Below, piece by piece: positions 18,663 to 28,828 of a stretch of DNA of 64,000 nucleotides (within the stretch, counting starts at the first letter, position 1; each line of letters begins with the position of its first letter). A program made the translations under genes and the position numbers. Under the pieces are notes generated by a model that saw only the letters and a program-made list of their open reading frames with translations, was not told the origin of the DNA and made no database searches. The DNA lies in assembly GCF_003025035.1 (NCBI RefSeq), contig NZ_PYJN01000013.1, forward strand, positions 124,001 through 188,000, in the 5' to 3' direction. This DNA comes from Rhizobium sp. SEMIA4064 (GTDB lineage Bacteria > Pseudomonadota > Alphaproteobacteria > Rhizobiales > Rhizobiaceae).

Positions 18663-20801
18663 ATGTCGATTCTTTTAGGAGTGATCGCGTGCGGACTGCT
18701 CTCGGTGATCTACGCCGTCTGGGCAACCCGGTCGGTGCTTGCCGCCGATCAGGGTAACGCACGCATGCAGGAAATTGCAGGCTATATCCGAGAAGGCGCG
18801 CAAGCCTATCTGGCGCGTCAATACAGAACCATTGCCATTGTCGGCGTCATCGTTTTCATCCTGGCCTGGCTGCTCCTGTCGGGCGAAGCCGCCATCGGTT
18901 TCCTGATCGGCGCCATTCTATCTGGTGCCGCCGGTTTTATCGGCATGCATGTCTCCGTGCGCGCCAATGTCCGCACCGCGCAGGCCTCCTCGCATAGCCT
19001 GTCGGCCGGTCTCGACATCGCTTTCAAGTCCGGCGCCATCACCGGCATGCTGGTCGCCGGCCTCGCTCTGCTCGGCGTCTCCATCTATTTCTATGTGCTG
19101 ACCGGCATTCTCGGCCATGAGCCGGGCTCGCGCGACGTCATCGATGCGTTGGTGGCGCTCGGTTTCGGCGCTTCGCTGATTTCGATCTTCGCTCGTCTCG
19201 GCGGCGGTATCTTCACCAAGGGTGCGGATGTCGGCGGCGACCTCGTCGGCAAGGTGGAAGCAGGCATTCCCGAAGACGATCCGCGCAATCCCGCAACCAT
19301 CGCCGATAACGTCGGCGACAATGTCGGCGACTGCGCCGGCATGGCTGCCGACCTCTTCGAAACCTATGCGGTCTCCGTCGTGGCCACCATGGTTCTGGCT
19401 GCAATCTTCTTTGCCGGCACGCCGGCTCTCGCCTCGGCCATGATCTATCCGCTGGCCGTCTGCGGCACCTGCATCATCACCTCGATCATCGGCACCTTCT
19501 TCGTCAAGCTCGGCGCAAACGGCTCGATCATGGGCGCGCTTTACAAGGGCCTGATTGCCACGGGCCTCCTGTCGATCATCGGTCTCGGGGTCGCCACGTC
19601 GCTGACCGTCGGCTGGGGTTCGGTTGGCGCCGCCGCAGGCTACGAAGTCACCGGCGCGAAGCTGTTCGCCTGCGGTATCGTCGGTCTGATCGTCACGGCG
19701 CTGATCGTCGTCATCACTGAATATTACACCGGCACCAACAAGCGCCCGGTCAATTCCATCGCCCAGGCCTCGGTCACCGGCCATGGCACCAACGTCATCC
19801 AGGGCCTCGCCGTTTCACTCGAATCGACGGCGCTGCCAGCAATAGTCATCGTCGGCGGCATTCTGGCCACCTATCAGCTCGGCGGCCTATTCGGCATCGG
19901 CATTGCGGTCACCGCCATGCTCGGCCTTGCTGGCATGATCGTTGCGCTCGACGCCTTCGGTCCGGTCACCGACAACGCCGGCGGCATCGCCGAAATGTCG
20001 CATCTTCCGCCAGAAGTGCGCAAATCGACCGATGCGCTGGATGCGGTTGGCAATACCACCAAAGCGGTGACGAAAGGCTATGCCATCGGCTCGGCCGGCC
20101 TCGGAGCGCTGGTGCTCTTCGCGGCCTATTCGAACGACTTGAAATATTTCGCGGCCCATGGCGACCTATTCCCTTATTTCAAAGATGTGGGCACGATTTC
20201 CTTCGATCTCTCCAACCCCTACGTCGTCGCCGGCCTGTTGTTCGGTGGTCTGATTCCCTATCTTTTCGGCGGCATCGCCATGACGGCCGTCGGCCGCGCG
20301 GCCGGTGCGATCGTCGAAGAGGTGCGCAAGCAGTTCCGCGAAAAGCCGGGTATCATGAAGGGCACTGAGCGTCCCGATTACGGCCGCGCGGTCGACCTTC
20401 TGACCAAGGCCGCCATTCGTGAGATGATCGTTCCGTCGCTGCTGCCGGTACTGGCACCGATCGTCGTCTATTTCGGCGTGCTGCTGATCTCCGGCTCGAA
20501 AGCGTCGGCCTTTGCTGCGCTCGGCGCTTCCTTGCTGGGCGTCATCATCAACGGCCTGTTCGTCGCCATTTCCATGACGTCGGGCGGCGGTGCCTGGGAC
20601 AATGCCAAGAAGAGCTTCGAAGACGGTTTTGTCGACAAGGACGGCGTGCGTCACCTGAAGGGTTCGGAGGCGCACAAGGCTTCCGTCACGGGTGATACCG
20701 TCGGCGATCCCTACAAGGACACGGCCGGCCCCGCCGTCAATCCGGCGATCAAGATCACCAATATCGTCGCGCTGCTGCTGCTGGCCATTCTCGCCGGATA
20801 A
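18663..20801 (+). CDS. hppA: Membrane-bound proton-translocating pyrophosphatase
   Basis: Integral membrane enzyme that couples pyrophosphate hydrolysis to proton pumping. The 712 residues carry many membrane helices and the pyrophosphate-binding motif [21 protein letters not shown], followed by [18 protein letters not shown]. In the segment [10 protein letters not shown] the residue is Lys467, which in this family distinguishes K+-independent enzymes (Ala in K+-dependent ones). The start at 18663 has GGAGGG ten bases upstream; the 56-codon extension upstream covers the structured leader and is rejected. Confidence 0.96.
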   Translation: MSILLGVIACGLLSVIYAVWATRSVLAADQGNARMQEIAGYIREGAQAYLARQYRTIAIVGVIVFILAWLLLSGEAAIGFLIGAILSGAAGFIGMHVSVRANVRTAQASSHSLSAGLDIAFKSGAITGMLVAGLALLGVSIYFYVLTGILGHEPGSRDVIDALVALGFGASLISIFARLGGGIFTKGADVGGDLVGKVEAGIPEDDPRNPATIADNVGDNVGDCAGMAADLFETYAVSVVATMVLAAIFFAGTPALASAMIYPLAVCGTCIITSIIGTFFVKLGANGSIMGALYKGLIATGLLSIIGLGVATSLTVGWGSVGAAAGYEVTGAKLFACGIVGLIVTALIVVITEYYTGTNKRPVNSIAQASVTGHGTNVIQGLAVSLESTALPAIVIVGGILATYQLGGLFGIGIAVTAMLGLAGMIVALDAFGPVTDNAGGIAEMSHLPPEVRKSTDALDAVGNTTKAVTKGYAIGSAGLGALVLFAAYSNDLKYFAAHGDLFPYFKDVGTISFDLSNPYVVAGLLFGGLIPYLFGGIAMTAVGRAAGAIVEEVRKQFREKPGIMKGTERPDYGRAVDLLTKAAIREMIVPSLLPVLAPIVVYFGVLLISGSKASAFAALGASLLGVIINGLFVAISMTSGGGAWDNAKKSFEDGFVDKDGVRHLKGSEAHKASVTGDTVGDPYKDTAGPAVNPAIKITNIVALLLLAILAG

Positions 20802-20823
20802 GGGCGAGGGCGTCATACAAATG

Positions 20824-20858
20824 AAAAACCCGCGAAGCCTGCGCTTCGCGGGTTTTTT
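20824..20858. terminator. Bidirectional terminator between hppA and bamE
   Basis: ACCCGCGAAG / CTTCGCGGGT stem with T-runs on both strands. It serves the converging hppA (+) and bamE (-) genes. Confidence 0.92.
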
Positions 20859-20875
20859 GATGTGATCTCGCCGGT

Positions 20876-21385
20876 TTACTGGCCGGCGTTGAGGTTGTTG
20901 AGGAAGTTCTTCGCGCCGTTGATGCCGTTGCCGCCGCCCTGCAGGATCTGTTGTAGGAAGGTCATGTCGCGGCCGCCGGTTGGCGTCGTGCGGCTGATCA
21001 TGTCGAAGACCTTGCCGTCCTTCAGCGTGTAGTTGGCTTCCTGCTTCACAATGCCGTCCTTGTCGAAATAAATCGCCAGGATGTTCTGGTCGACCAGCTT
21101 CGGCTTCATGAAGGCCACAGCGCGCGTGCGCTTCTGGGAGATGTAATAGAAGACTTCGCCATCGAAGGTCGCCGTCGTCGACGGCGTGCCGAGCGAAAGC
21201 AGCACCTGCTCGCGGCTCGAGCCGACAGGCACGAGATTGAGCGATTGCTGGTCGAAGATGTAGCCGTTGTTCATGACCTCGCTGGTCTGGCAGCCCGCGA
21301 GCCCCGCGGTGGCAATCACCAGAGCGATAGCGGCACTGCTGATGAAAGTCCTGTCAGACTTGAAATACCGTCTCGTCAACGACAT
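20876..21385 (-). CDS. bamE: Outer membrane assembly lipoprotein BamE (SmpA/OmlA)
   Basis: Accessory lipoprotein of the BAM complex that inserts beta-barrel proteins into the outer membrane. The N-terminal hydrophobic segment ends in the lipobox LAGC (Cys32). The SmpA/OmlA fold follows, with the conserved start QQSLNLVPVGSSREQVLLSLGTPS and the strand EVFYYISQKRTRAVAF. The 169 residues include a Gly/Asn-rich tail after the domain (QGGGNGINGAKNFLNNL). It is divergent from the bc1 chaperone gene. Confidence 0.92.
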   Translation of the reverse strand: MSLTRRYFKSDRTFISSAAIALVIATAGLAGCQTSEVMNNGYIFDQQSLNLVPVGSSREQVLLSLGTPSTTATFDGEVFYYISQKRTRAVAFMKPKLVDQNILAIYFDKDGIVKQEANYTLKDGKVFDMISRTTPTGGRDMTFLQQILQGGGNGINGAKNFLNNLNAGQ

Positions 21386-21666
21386 CTCATCTCCCCTAAT
21401 GAATCAAACCGATGGCCGAACGGCCGATGTGACCTTGCTGTGCACATCATTGTGGCCATTCCGCGATTGCGGAAGACACAGCGATGTTGTTCGGCACTCT
21501 TCATAACCAATCATGCACGGGAGTGACGACGGCTTGGGGCGGGACCTTTGAAGCGGGCACAAACGGCATTGCAATTCGCGCCTGCTTCGGTAAACCAGCT
21601 TTCAAGTGGATGCAACAAGGCCAAGCGCAACGGGGCGCTCTGAATGAGCCAATTCCGGGAATTTTC

Positions 21667-22245
21667 ATGATTTTTGGGCTCTTCCGCAAAAGAAATCACA
21701 ACCAGATCATCGTCGTCAGGCAATATGACACCCTGACCTCGATGGCGCGCCAGCCGGTTTTCTATACGGACTACGATGTGCCGGATTCGGTCATGGGGCG
21801 TTTCGAGCTGCTGTCGGCGGTGATGATCCTGTTTTTCCGCCGTACACGTTCTTCGGAAACCAGCGGTCAGGAGCTTGCGCAGGAAATCGTCGATGCCTTT
21901 TTTGAGGATATCGATTATTCGATCCGCGAACTCGGAATTGGCGATAACAGCGTACCGAAGCGGATGAAGAAACTGGCCGGCATGTTTTACGGACGGCTGG
22001 AAAGCTACGCTGCCGCGATGGACGGGAACGACCGTGACGCACTGGCCGCTGCCCTCCGGCGCAATATCTATCCCAAGGCAGGCGAGGAAGCTCCCTCGAT
22101 GATCGGCCTGGCGGATTGGATGATGACCGCCGAGGCGCATCTGTCGGGGATCGCGGAAACCGAGATCGCCACCGGCTCCGCAACGCTCCCGCAGCCACCC
22201 GAGATCGGCAAGGCCGCATCCGATATCGGCAAAGACGTACTTTAG
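21667..22245 (+). CDS. Ubiquinol-cytochrome c chaperone family protein (Cbp3/UQCC1-like)
   Basis: 192-residue homologue of the Cbp3 assembly factor of cytochrome bc1 complexes. The family core is seen around RFELLSAVMILFFRR, GQELAQEIVDAFFEDIDYSIRELGIGD and KRMKKLAGMFYGRLESY. The start at 21667 (MIFGLFRKRNHN) is the conserved one; a 61-codon extension covers the promoter region shared with bamE and is rejected. A 9-bp gap leads to the DUF177 gene, so these two and probably plsX-fabH form one transcript. Confidence 0.88.
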   Translation: MIFGLFRKRNHNQIIVVRQYDTLTSMARQPVFYTDYDVPDSVMGRFELLSAVMILFFRRTRSSETSGQELAQEIVDAFFEDIDYSIRELGIGDNSVPKRMKKLAGMFYGRLESYAAAMDGNDRDALAAALRRNIYPKAGEEAPSMIGLADWMMTAEAHLSGIAETEIATGSATLPQPPEIGKAASDIGKDVL

Positions 22246-22254
22246 GAGACAAAA

Positions 22255-22812
22255 ATGAAAAGACCCAACTCCGACGAAACACCCTTTTCCTATCCCGTGA
22301 AGGTCGGCCACATCTCCGCCAACCCGGTGGACGTGCATCTCGAGGCCGACAAGAGAGAGCTTGTCGGCTTGGCCGCGCTTTGGGACGTACTTTCCGTCGA
22401 GAAACTCACAGCGGAATTGAAGATCTCCCGCTGGAAGCGCGACGGTGTCCGCATCAAGGGCAATGTCCACGCGAAGATCGTTCAGGCTTGCGTGGTCACG
22501 CTGGAGCCGGTCGAATCGGAGATCGACGAGGATTTCGAACACATTTTCATCCCCGAGGATTCGAAGCTGGCCCGGGCGCCGGCCTTGGATGCCGGCGAAA
22601 TGGTGCTCGATCCCGACGGTCCGGATCTTCCGGAAACCTTCACCGGTGATACGATCGATGCCGGCGCCGTCGTCGCAGAATTTGCAGCGCTTGCCATCGA
22701 TCCCTATCCGCGCAAGCCCGGGATCGAGTTCGAAGGCCACATCGAGGACAGTGGCGAAGATGACAAGAAACCGTCGCCTTTCGCTGTCCTGAAAGACTGG
22801 AAAAAGGAATAG
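22255..22812 (+). CDS. YceD/DUF177 family protein
   Basis: 185-residue acidic protein of the YceD family, linked in other bacteria to 23S rRNA metabolism or accumulation. Features seen: the central CVVTLEPVESEIDEDFEHIF segment, an acidic linker (EDSGEDDKKPSPF) and the terminal AVLKDWKKE. AGGAGACAAAA precedes the ATG. In many bacteria yceD is followed by rpmF and then plsX; here rpmF is missing and plsX comes next. Confidence 0.9.
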   Translation: MKRPNSDETPFSYPVKVGHISANPVDVHLEADKRELVGLAALWDVLSVEKLTAELKISRWKRDGVRIKGNVHAKIVQACVVTLEPVESEIDEDFEHIFIPEDSKLARAPALDAGEMVLDPDGPDLPETFTGDTIDAGAVVAEFAALAIDPYPRKPGIEFEGHIEDSGEDDKKPSPFAVLKDWKKE

Positions 22813-22914
22813 ACCCCTCTGGCAATTGAACACAATTCAGTTGTAACGCGAGGAGAAACCGGTATTTTGACGCCAAATTCGCCGGGTCCGGCGGACAAAA
22901 AGGACTAGGGACGC

Positions 22915-23961
22915 GTGATCAGAATTTCTCTTGACCTAATGGGTGGCGACTTCGGCCCTGAGGTTGTCATTCCTGGCGCGGCCAAGGCGCTGGATAGGCA
23001 TCCCGATATTACGTTCGTCATGTACGGCCAGAAGGATCGTTGCGAAGCGATCCTCGGCAAATATCCGAAACTTCGGGAAAAATCCGTCTTTCACGAATGC
23101 GATGTCGCCATCAGCATGGATGAAAAGCCGAGCCAGGCCCTGCGCCGCGGCCGCTATATCTCCAGCATGTGGCGCTCGATCGAGGCGGTGAAGGTCGGCG
23201 ATGCAGATGTCGTCGTTTCCGCCGGCAATACCGGTGCGCTGATGGCCATGGCGAAGTTCTGTTTGCGCACCATGGCCAACATCGAACGTCCCGCGATCGC
23301 CGCGATCTGGCCGACGCTGCGCGGCGAAAGCATCGTGCTCGATGTCGGCGCGACCATCGGCGCCGATTCACAGCAATTGCTGGATTTCGCCCTGATGGGT
23401 GGTGCCATGGCGCGCGCACTCTTCGAAATCGAACGGCCGACCATTGGTCTCCTGAATGTCGGCGTCGAAGAAATCAAGGGCCAGGAAGACGTCAAGGAAG
23501 CCGGCCGCCTGATCCGCGAAGCCAACCTCGAATCGCTCGAATATTTCGGCTTCGTCGAGGGCGACGATATCGGCAAGGGTACGGTCGATGTGGTCGTGAC
23601 GGAGGGTTTTTCCGGCAATATCGCATTGAAGGCGGCCGAGGGTACGGCAAAGCAGATCGGCGCTTATCTACGCGCGGCCATGAGCCGGACGCTGCTGGCC
23701 CGCATAGGCTATATCTTCGCCAAGGGCGCCTTCGATCTGCTGCGCGAGAAGCTTGATCCGAGCAAGGTCAACGGCGGCGTCTTCCTCGGCCTCAACGGCA
23801 TCGTCATCAAGAGCCACGGTGGCGCCAACGCCGAGGCCTTCGCGGCCGCCATCGATGTCGGCTATGACATGGCCAAGAATGGCCTCACCCAAAAAATCGA
23901 CAACGATCTGAAAAAATATCATGCCAAACGGCAGCCGCCGATCGGACCGGAAGCGGCATGA
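22915..23961 (+). CDS. plsX: Phosphate acyltransferase PlsX
   Basis: Makes acyl-phosphate from acyl-ACP, the donor for the first step of phospholipid synthesis by PlsY. The 348 residues start at a GTG (22915) with AGGGA upstream and begin [21 protein letters not shown]. The family signatures [16 protein letters not shown] (about 100) and [18 protein letters not shown] (about 226) are intact. fabH follows after 19 bp, the usual bacterial order. Confidence 0.95.
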   Translation: MIRISLDLMGGDFGPEVVIPGAAKALDRHPDITFVMYGQKDRCEAILGKYPKLREKSVFHECDVAISMDEKPSQALRRGRYISSMWRSIEAVKVGDADVVVSAGNTGALMAMAKFCLRTMANIERPAIAAIWPTLRGESIVLDVGATIGADSQQLLDFALMGGAMARALFEIERPTIGLLNVGVEEIKGQEDVKEAGRLIREANLESLEYFGFVEGDDIGKGTVDVVVTEGFSGNIALKAAEGTAKQIGAYLRAAMSRTLLARIGYIFAKGAFDLLREKLDPSKVNGGVFLGLNGIVIKSHGGANAEAFAAAIDVGYDMAKNGLTQKIDNDLKKYHAKRQPPIGPEAA

Positions 23962-23980
23962 GCGACGGGGTATAACAAGA

Positions 23981-24952
23981 ATGATCCGTTCAGTTGTTCG
24001 CGGATTTGGATCGGCGCTTCCCAAGCGCGTCATGACCAATCGCGATTTGGAGCAAGTCGTCGACACGAGCGACGACTGGATTGTCCAGCGCACCGGCATC
24101 CGCCAGCGTTACATTGCCGGCGAAGGTGAGACCACTGCCTCGCTCGGTGAGCAGGCGGCGCGGTCAGCCCTTGCCAATGCCGGCCTCACGACTGACGATA
24201 TCGACCTGATCATCGTCGCCACCTCGACGCCGGACAATACCTTTCCCGCCACCGCGGTGAACATCCAGAACCGTCTGGGCATGCATCATGGCTTCGCCTT
24301 CGATCTCCAGGCCGTGTGTTCGGGCTTCGTCTATGCGGTGACGACAGCCGACGCTTACATTCGTGGCGGCGTCGCCAAGCGCGTGCTTGTCATCGGCGCC
24401 GAAACATTCTCCCGCATTCTCGACTGGACGGACCGCACGACCTGCGTCCTCTTCGGCGACGGCGCCGGTGCGCTCATCCTCGAAGCGGGCGAGGGGACCG
24501 GCGCCAGCAGCGATCGCGGCGTGCTGACGGCCAGCCTGCGCTCCGACGGTGCACACAAGGACAAGCTTTACGTCGACGGCGGCCCTTCCTCGACAGGAAC
24601 GGTCGGCGTGTTGCATATGGCGGGCCGGGAAGTGTTCAAACATGCCGTCGGCATGATCACCGATGTCATCCAGGCCACCTTCGAAGCGGCAAAAGTGACG
24701 GCCGATGATCTCGACTGGCTGGTGCCGCATCAGGCGAACCGCCGCATCATCGACGGGTCGGCTAAAAAGCTCGGAATTGCTCCCGAGAAGGTTGTGGTTA
24801 CCGTGGATCTCCATGGCAATACTTCAGCAGCCTCGATCCCGCTCGCGCTTGCCGTAGCGGCAGGCGACGGCCGGATCAAGAAGGGCGATCTGGTGATGCT
24901 GGAAGCCATGGGCGGCGGTTTTACCTGGGGCGCCGTCCTGGTGCGCTGGTAG
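23981..24952 (+). CDS. fabH: 3-oxoacyl-ACP synthase III (FabH)
   Basis: Starts fatty-acid elongation by condensing acetyl-CoA with malonyl-ACP. The 323 residues have the catalytic triad of the thiolase fold: Cys113 in [11 protein letters not shown], the histidine of [11 protein letters not shown] and the asparagine of [10 protein letters not shown]. The start is at [10 protein letters not shown] (23981); a 20-codon upstream extension overlaps the end of plsX and is rejected. Confidence 0.95.
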   Translation: MIRSVVRGFGSALPKRVMTNRDLEQVVDTSDDWIVQRTGIRQRYIAGEGETTASLGEQAARSALANAGLTTDDIDLIIVATSTPDNTFPATAVNIQNRLGMHHGFAFDLQAVCSGFVYAVTTADAYIRGGVAKRVLVIGAETFSRILDWTDRTTCVLFGDGAGALILEAGEGTGASSDRGVLTASLRSDGAHKDKLYVDGGPSSTGTVGVLHMAGREVFKHAVGMITDVIQATFEAAKVTADDLDWLVPHQANRRIIDGSAKKLGIAPEKVVVTVDLHGNTSAASIPLALAVAAGDGRIKKGDLVMLEAMGGGFTWGAVLVRW

Positions 24953-24985
24953 GCCTCGTCTCTAAAATCCGATTCCTAACAAGAG

Positions 24986-25013
24986 CTTGACCGTTTGGTG
25001 CAAGGGCAATAGT
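24986..25013 (+). promoter_or_regulatory. Candidate sigma-70 promoter of ihfA
   Basis: -35 CTTGAC (24986-24991), 16-base spacer, -10 AATAGT (25008-25013), about 47 bases before the ihfA start. The -35 matches the rhizobial housekeeping consensus; the -10 is weaker. Confidence 0.4.
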
Positions 25014-25059
25014 CTCTTGCAGCTTGAATATAATTACGTAGCAATATGGGCGGGGAACT

Positions 25060-25398
25060 ATGACCGGCAAGACAGTGACGCGCGCGGACTTGGCAGAGTC
25101 GGTATTCCGGAAAGTCGGTCTGTCCCGGACTGAATCGGCGGAACTGGTCGAAACGGTGATCGACGAAATTTGCAACGCCATCGTGCGTGGCGAAACTGTA
25201 AAACTCTCCTCCTTCGCGACGTTTCAGGTGCGCGACAAGAACGAACGCATCGGTCGAAATCCGAAGACCGGCGAAGAAGTGCCGATCTCTCCGCGCCGTG
25301 TCATGACGTTCAAGGCGTCCAACGTCCTCAAGACGCGCATCCTGAAAGCCCATGCCAGCCGCAAGGCGAAAGCCCGGCCGGTAAATCCCGTTTCCTGA
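25060..25398 (+). CDS. ihfA: Integration host factor subunit alpha
   Basis: DNA-bending architectural protein working as a heterodimer with IhfB. The 112 residues contain the HU/IHF fold: helix pair [25 protein letters not shown], beta-arm with [14 protein letters not shown] and the intercalating proline of that arm. The C-terminal tail ([15 protein letters not shown]) is about a dozen residues longer than in E. coli, as usual in rhizobia. GGGCGGGGAACT precedes the ATG. Confidence 0.95.
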   Translation: MTGKTVTRADLAESVFRKVGLSRTESAELVETVIDEICNAIVRGETVKLSSFATFQVRDKNERIGRNPKTGEEVPISPRRVMTFKASNVLKTRILKAHASRKAKARPVNPVS

Positions 25399-25631
25399 TC
25401 CAGCAAAACAGACATTGGCGGAGCCGGTGCCGTGCGCATCGGCGCGCTGTTTTCCAGGTTATTCGCGGTTATTTTTCGGCTTGCTTGCGAAAGAGCTGAA
25501 GAGACGACTTGAATTTCTCCCCGCAAACCGTTGAAATATGATGAGTCGTATCGCGATGAGCTGCGGTGCGGATATGCGGTTTCGCATGATTTGGCCTGAT
25601 AGCGCCGCGGTCATGGTGTGGGAGTATGACG

Positions 25632-26165
25632 ATGGACAAGAGCCCGGATGCATTTCGCACGATCAGCGAAGTCGCGGAAGACCTTGATCTGCCCCAGCAT
25701 GTCCTGCGTTTCTGGGAAACCCGTTTCCCGCAGATCAAGCCGATGAAGCGCGGCGGCGGCCGGCGCTACTATCGCCCTGAGGACGTCGACCTCCTGAACG
25801 GCATCCGCCATTTGCTTTATGACCATGGCTATACGATCAAAGGCGTTCAGAAGCTTCTGAAGACCAACGGCAACAAATTCGTCATCGCCGTCGGTCATGG
25901 CGATCTCGCAAGCGTCGAGGCGCTAGCTACCACGCAAGAGCCGGCCGTAGCCGAGCCGCGCGTCGGCTCGCCAGACGACGACCAAATCGTCGGCCGTCCC
26001 AAAGCGCCGATCAGTCGCCGCTTCTTCAACTTCGTCGCCGGTGAAGACGAGGCTCCCGACGTTTCCATCGGCAAGTCGAGCGTCGGCAAGGAAGATCGGG
26101 CGCTGCTGCAGGAAACGCTTTACGACCTGCTGGAATGCAAGCGCCTACTCGATCAGGTGCGGTGA
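25632..26165 (+). CDS. MerR-family transcriptional regulator, 177 aa
   Basis: N-terminal MerR winged helix: [30 protein letters not shown], then the [33 protein letters not shown] helices. The C-terminal half (about 85-177) is low-complexity and acidic, ends in a short helix, and has no recognisable metal- or ligand-binding cysteines. I place the start at 25632 because GGAG is then seven bases upstream; the ATG two codons earlier has only one base of spacing. Rhizobia commonly carry this gene right after ihfA. The target is unknown. Confidence 0.9.
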   Translation: MDKSPDAFRTISEVAEDLDLPQHVLRFWETRFPQIKPMKRGGGRRYYRPEDVDLLNGIRHLLYDHGYTIKGVQKLLKTNGNKFVIAVGHGDLASVEALATTQEPAVAEPRVGSPDDDQIVGRPKAPISRRFFNFVAGEDEAPDVSIGKSSVGKEDRALLQETLYDLLECKRLLDQVR

Positions 26166-26206
26166 GATAAAAGCCACCCGAAGACACTGATCGGCTGCCC
26201 ACCGGC

Positions 26207-26488
26207 TCAGTTGCACTTGCGCGGGACGGTGGGGTTCGCCTCGCTCGGCGCAACGATCGATTTGCCATCAGCGGAGCGCGGTAGCGTCCAGCACGCATTG
26301 GGGTCTTTTTCCACTGCGCTGCTCGTGTTGCGATCACCGACAATGGTGTTGCGATAGTTGCCGGGGTCGTCTGCGCCCGGGCTGTCGCCCCAGCCGCCGC
26401 GATCACCGCCATGACCGCTTGACGCCGCCATTGCCGTCGTGACCATGCCGACGGTGAGGAGAGATATGCTTATCATTTTGAAAAACAT
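26207..26488 (-). CDS. Small exported protein, 93 aa
   Basis: Signal peptide MFFKMISISLLTVGMVTTAMA followed by a short Gly/Asp-rich mature part (HGGDRGGWGDSPGADDPGNYR) with two cysteines near the end (NACW, RKCN). The start at 26488 is supported by GGGAAAAG eight bases upstream; the longer frame to 26584 is rejected. The family is unknown. It probably resides in the periplasm. Confidence 0.65.
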   Translation of the reverse strand: MFFKMISISLLTVGMVTTAMAASSGHGGDRGGWGDSPGADDPGNYRNTIVGDRNTSSAVEKDPNACWTLPRSADGKSIVAPSEANPTVPRKCN

Positions 26489-26666
26489 AGGCTTTTCCCG
26501 CTGATCTAGCCGTCTGCGCCACTGCGGTTGCCACAGACGATTGTAATCCCCGACCGGCGGATTGTATTTATTTATTGCTGGCATTCAATACAGCTAAAAT
26601 ACCCCGCGAGATGAAGCGGCGCAGCTTCTACGCCTTTGCCGAGCAATTGCCCAAAACTCTCCGTCG

Positions 26667-26927
26667 CTAGAACGGCCGGGTCATCGTTTCCCTGCTGACG
26701 AGCTTCAGGCTGCGATCGGGCTGGATGATGTAAGTTTCGTAGACATCCTGGCCCCACTGATTGACGAAATGGTGCGGCAAACGGGTGCCTGGAGGCGATA
26801 GCGTCAGCTTCAATTGCGGCTGGCCGCGATAGGTGATGCTGCCGGGAATTGGCTGCAGAGATTGTTCGGTTGTGGTGCACGCGGCAAGCAGCGGCGCACA
26901 TAGCAGAAAGGCAATCAGGGACTTCAT
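26667..26927 (-). CDS. Small lipoprotein, 86 aa
   Basis: N-terminal signal with lipobox LLAAC (Cys17), so the mature protein of about 70 residues should be lipid-anchored. The mature part has two beta-like stretches (ITYRGQPQLKLTLSPPG and VYETYIIQPDRSLKLVSRETM) and no cysteine beyond the lipidated one. The family was not recognised. It is on the same strand as the 93-aa exported protein but 178 bp away. Confidence 0.65.
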   Translation of the reverse strand: MKSLIAFLLCAPLLAACTTTEQSLQPIPGSITYRGQPQLKLTLSPPGTRLPHHFVNQWGQDVYETYIIQPDRSLKLVSRETMTRPF

Positions 26928-27106
26928 CGCCGTAACTTTCTAATCACTTCTTATTCAAAGAAAATCCGTTGGAGAAGAAAGGCAGAAAGGCATCTGTGAG
27001 CGCGGCTCGAAGCCATTATATAGAAGTAATGCCGGAGTGGCCTGCGGCAAGATTTTTCACGCAGATTTGCTTGATCTGCCGCCGTTGGAATTCGAAGGAG
27101 TCACAG

Positions 27107-27493
27107 ATGCGAACGATCACAAGATCGATGGCTGTCGTGGGTTTTAGTGCATTGCTGGCAGCAAGCGCCGCTATGCCGGCTGACGCCATCACCATGCCGG
27201 CGCTCTCGGTGCCGGAGCAATCCGACATCATCCAGGTCCACGACCATGGACACCACAGCCATAACCAATGGCACGAAGGCCATAAATTCCATGGTTTCGA
27301 CGGTTACTATGACGACAATTCCGACAGCGGTGTGCTGTTCAAGTCTTTCGTGACCGGCACGCTCTTCAACAGGCAGCGCACGGAAGGCTATTACGACAGC
27401 CATGCGCAAGCCTGTGCCGACCGCTACCCGTCATACCGCGCCTCGGACAATACATATCAGCCAAGCCACGGGCCGCGGCGGGCATGCAGGTGA
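27107..27493 (+). CDS. Exported His-rich protein with a BA14K-like C-terminus, 128 aa
   Basis: Signal peptide MRTITRSMAVVGFSALLAAS (cleavage near ADA, residue 27). A histidine-rich stretch follows (eight His between 45 and 62: VHDHGHHSHNQWHEGHKFHG), then a C-terminal segment HAQACADRYPSYRASDNTYQ...RRAC that fits the BA14K pattern of repeated Tyr and two Cys seen in rhizobial and Brucella surface proteins. The start is chosen for GAAGGAG eight bases upstream; the longer frame to 26969 is rejected. Metal binding by the His run is inference. Confidence 0.75.
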   Translation: MRTITRSMAVVGFSALLAASAAMPADAITMPALSVPEQSDIIQVHDHGHHSHNQWHEGHKFHGFDGYYDDNSDSGVLFKSFVTGTLFNRQRTEGYYDSHAQACADRYPSYRASDNTYQPSHGPRRACR

Positions 27494-27556
27494 TCAGCAG
27501 AGCGAGGGCTTTTCGCGTTCGCGATACCATTTTTATCCGGACCTGCGATTTTACCT

Positions 27557-27584
27557 CTTGCGCTGCCATGCCCGAAAGTCTAAC
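27557..27584 (+). promoter_or_regulatory. Possible promoter of tRNA-Pro
   Basis: CTTGCG (27557-27562), 16-base spacer, TCTAAC (27579-27584), 24 bases before the tRNA 5' end. The -35 is close to the rhizobial CTTGAC; the -10 is poor. Confidence 0.3.
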
Positions 27585-27607
27585 AGGATCAGGCCTTTTA
27601 GGCAGGT

Positions 27608-27684
<77 letters not shown>

Positions 27685-27757
27685 TTAAAATCAATCACTT
27701 AGCCCCAGATAAGTGATTTGGCTGAAGTCTTTACAGCCGGAAATATAGTCAAGCCGC

Positions 27758-27979
27758 GACGTTCGGAAACGTCCTCACCTGTGACAACTATCCCTGCTTA
27801 GATCTTTCTGAAGCACTGAGGACGGCGGCCCTTCGACCGTCCTACTCCGATTTACCTATTGCACAATCCCGCAGAAGCGCCATACTTCGCTCATGAACCA
27901 GTTCTGATTGCTGACCGCGGATGTACCGGCAGCATCGAAATGGAGCAAGGAAGGCCGGCGAGGACATCGTTCGGCCTTT
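27758..27979. other. Gene-free interval with three hairpins, possible small RNA
   Basis: The 362 bp between tRNA-Pro and the nuclease-like gene hold no convincing reading frame. They do hold three clean hairpins: GACGTT-CGGA-AACGTC (27758-27773), AGGACGG / CCGTCCT with an 11-base loop (27819-27843) and AAGGCCG / CGGCCTT (27951-27978) followed by TC. The last could end a plus-strand transcript from the tRNA or an independent RNA, or act as the terminator of the leftward gene. Confidence 0.35.
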
Positions 27980-28046
27980 CTGCTGTTAGTGGTCCAGCTC
28001 GCCAGGACCATTCATCTCCTTGAAATCCTAGCCAAATCTTATTGAC

Positions 28047-28736
28047 TTAGCTGCACCACGACGTTGCTTGCCCCGTCCAGCGGCGGGCCAGTCCTTCCGC
28101 AACCAACTGATCGCCGATGGATCGGCCGGCGCGCATGGCGATGCGGAATTTGCCGCCGTGCTGATCGTCGCCGCGTCCGCTGCCGGAGAGCACGAAGGTG
28201 TCGTTGTTGAGAAGGGCCTGCAGCCGCAGCTTCGCGGCGGTGGCCTTTTGCCGTTCGCCGGCGCAATGCGATGGCTCGAGGTCAGGCACATCGATGTCCG
28301 CCAGGCGGATCTTGATACCATTCTGCCAGAAGGTGTTGCCGTCGACGACGCAGTTGATGCCGGTTTCGCCGCCGCAAAGGCCGAACCGTCCACCGGTTTC
28401 GGGTGCGGCTGCGGCCAGCATCCGATTCGCCGGCATGGCAACGGGGATTACGTTTGGAGGGACCGGCAGCGTCGAAGCCGGACGTTCGGGAATGACGGCA
28501 GCCGTTTTGACCTTCGGTTTGGTAGTCGGCACCGGCGCCTCCTGCGGCACATGCCGAACGCCGGCGGCGCCGGCATAGGCCTGCAATGAAGGGGCCTGCA
28601 GTGAAGGCATATCCCGGCGATGCTCATAGGCGTACATGCCGGCCACTGTCGCTAGACCGACCATGCCCCATAGCCACATCGAATTGCCCGATTTAGGCTG
28701 TGGCTTGCGCCGCGTGCGTCGTTTCGCTTTTGCCAT
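28047..28736 (-). CDS. Membrane-anchored staphylococcal-nuclease-like protein, 229 aa
   Basis: Basic N-terminus (KAKRRTRRKPQPK), one membrane helix (about 19-37), a Pro/Ala-rich linker to about 115, then an SNase-type OB fold (GINCVVDGNTFWQNGIKIRLADIDVPD...LVAEGLARRW). The catalytic Arg is present (Arg144). The catalytic Glu position after IDxP is Asp152, and the usual YGR arginine region reads HGGKFR, so catalysis is uncertain. GAGGAATG precedes the ATG. It is a likely periplasmic protein; the substrate is unknown. Confidence 0.75.
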   Translation of the reverse strand: MAKAKRRTRRKPQPKSGNSMWLWGMVGLATVAGMYAYEHRRDMPSLQAPSLQAYAGAAGVRHVPQEAPVPTTKPKVKTAAVIPERPASTLPVPPNVIPVAMPANRMLAAAAPETGGRFGLCGGETGINCVVDGNTFWQNGIKIRLADIDVPDLEPSHCAGERQKATAAKLRLQALLNNDTFVLSGSGRGDDQHGGKFRIAMRAGRSIGDQLVAEGLARRWTGQATSWCS

Positions 28737-28828
28737 GGCTTCATTCCTCTATTGCGAGGAAATTATCGCCAAGATTTCTTACCGATCCGTTGGCTTCCCG
28801 TTGCCGAGTGGCCACACGGAACCCTTAT

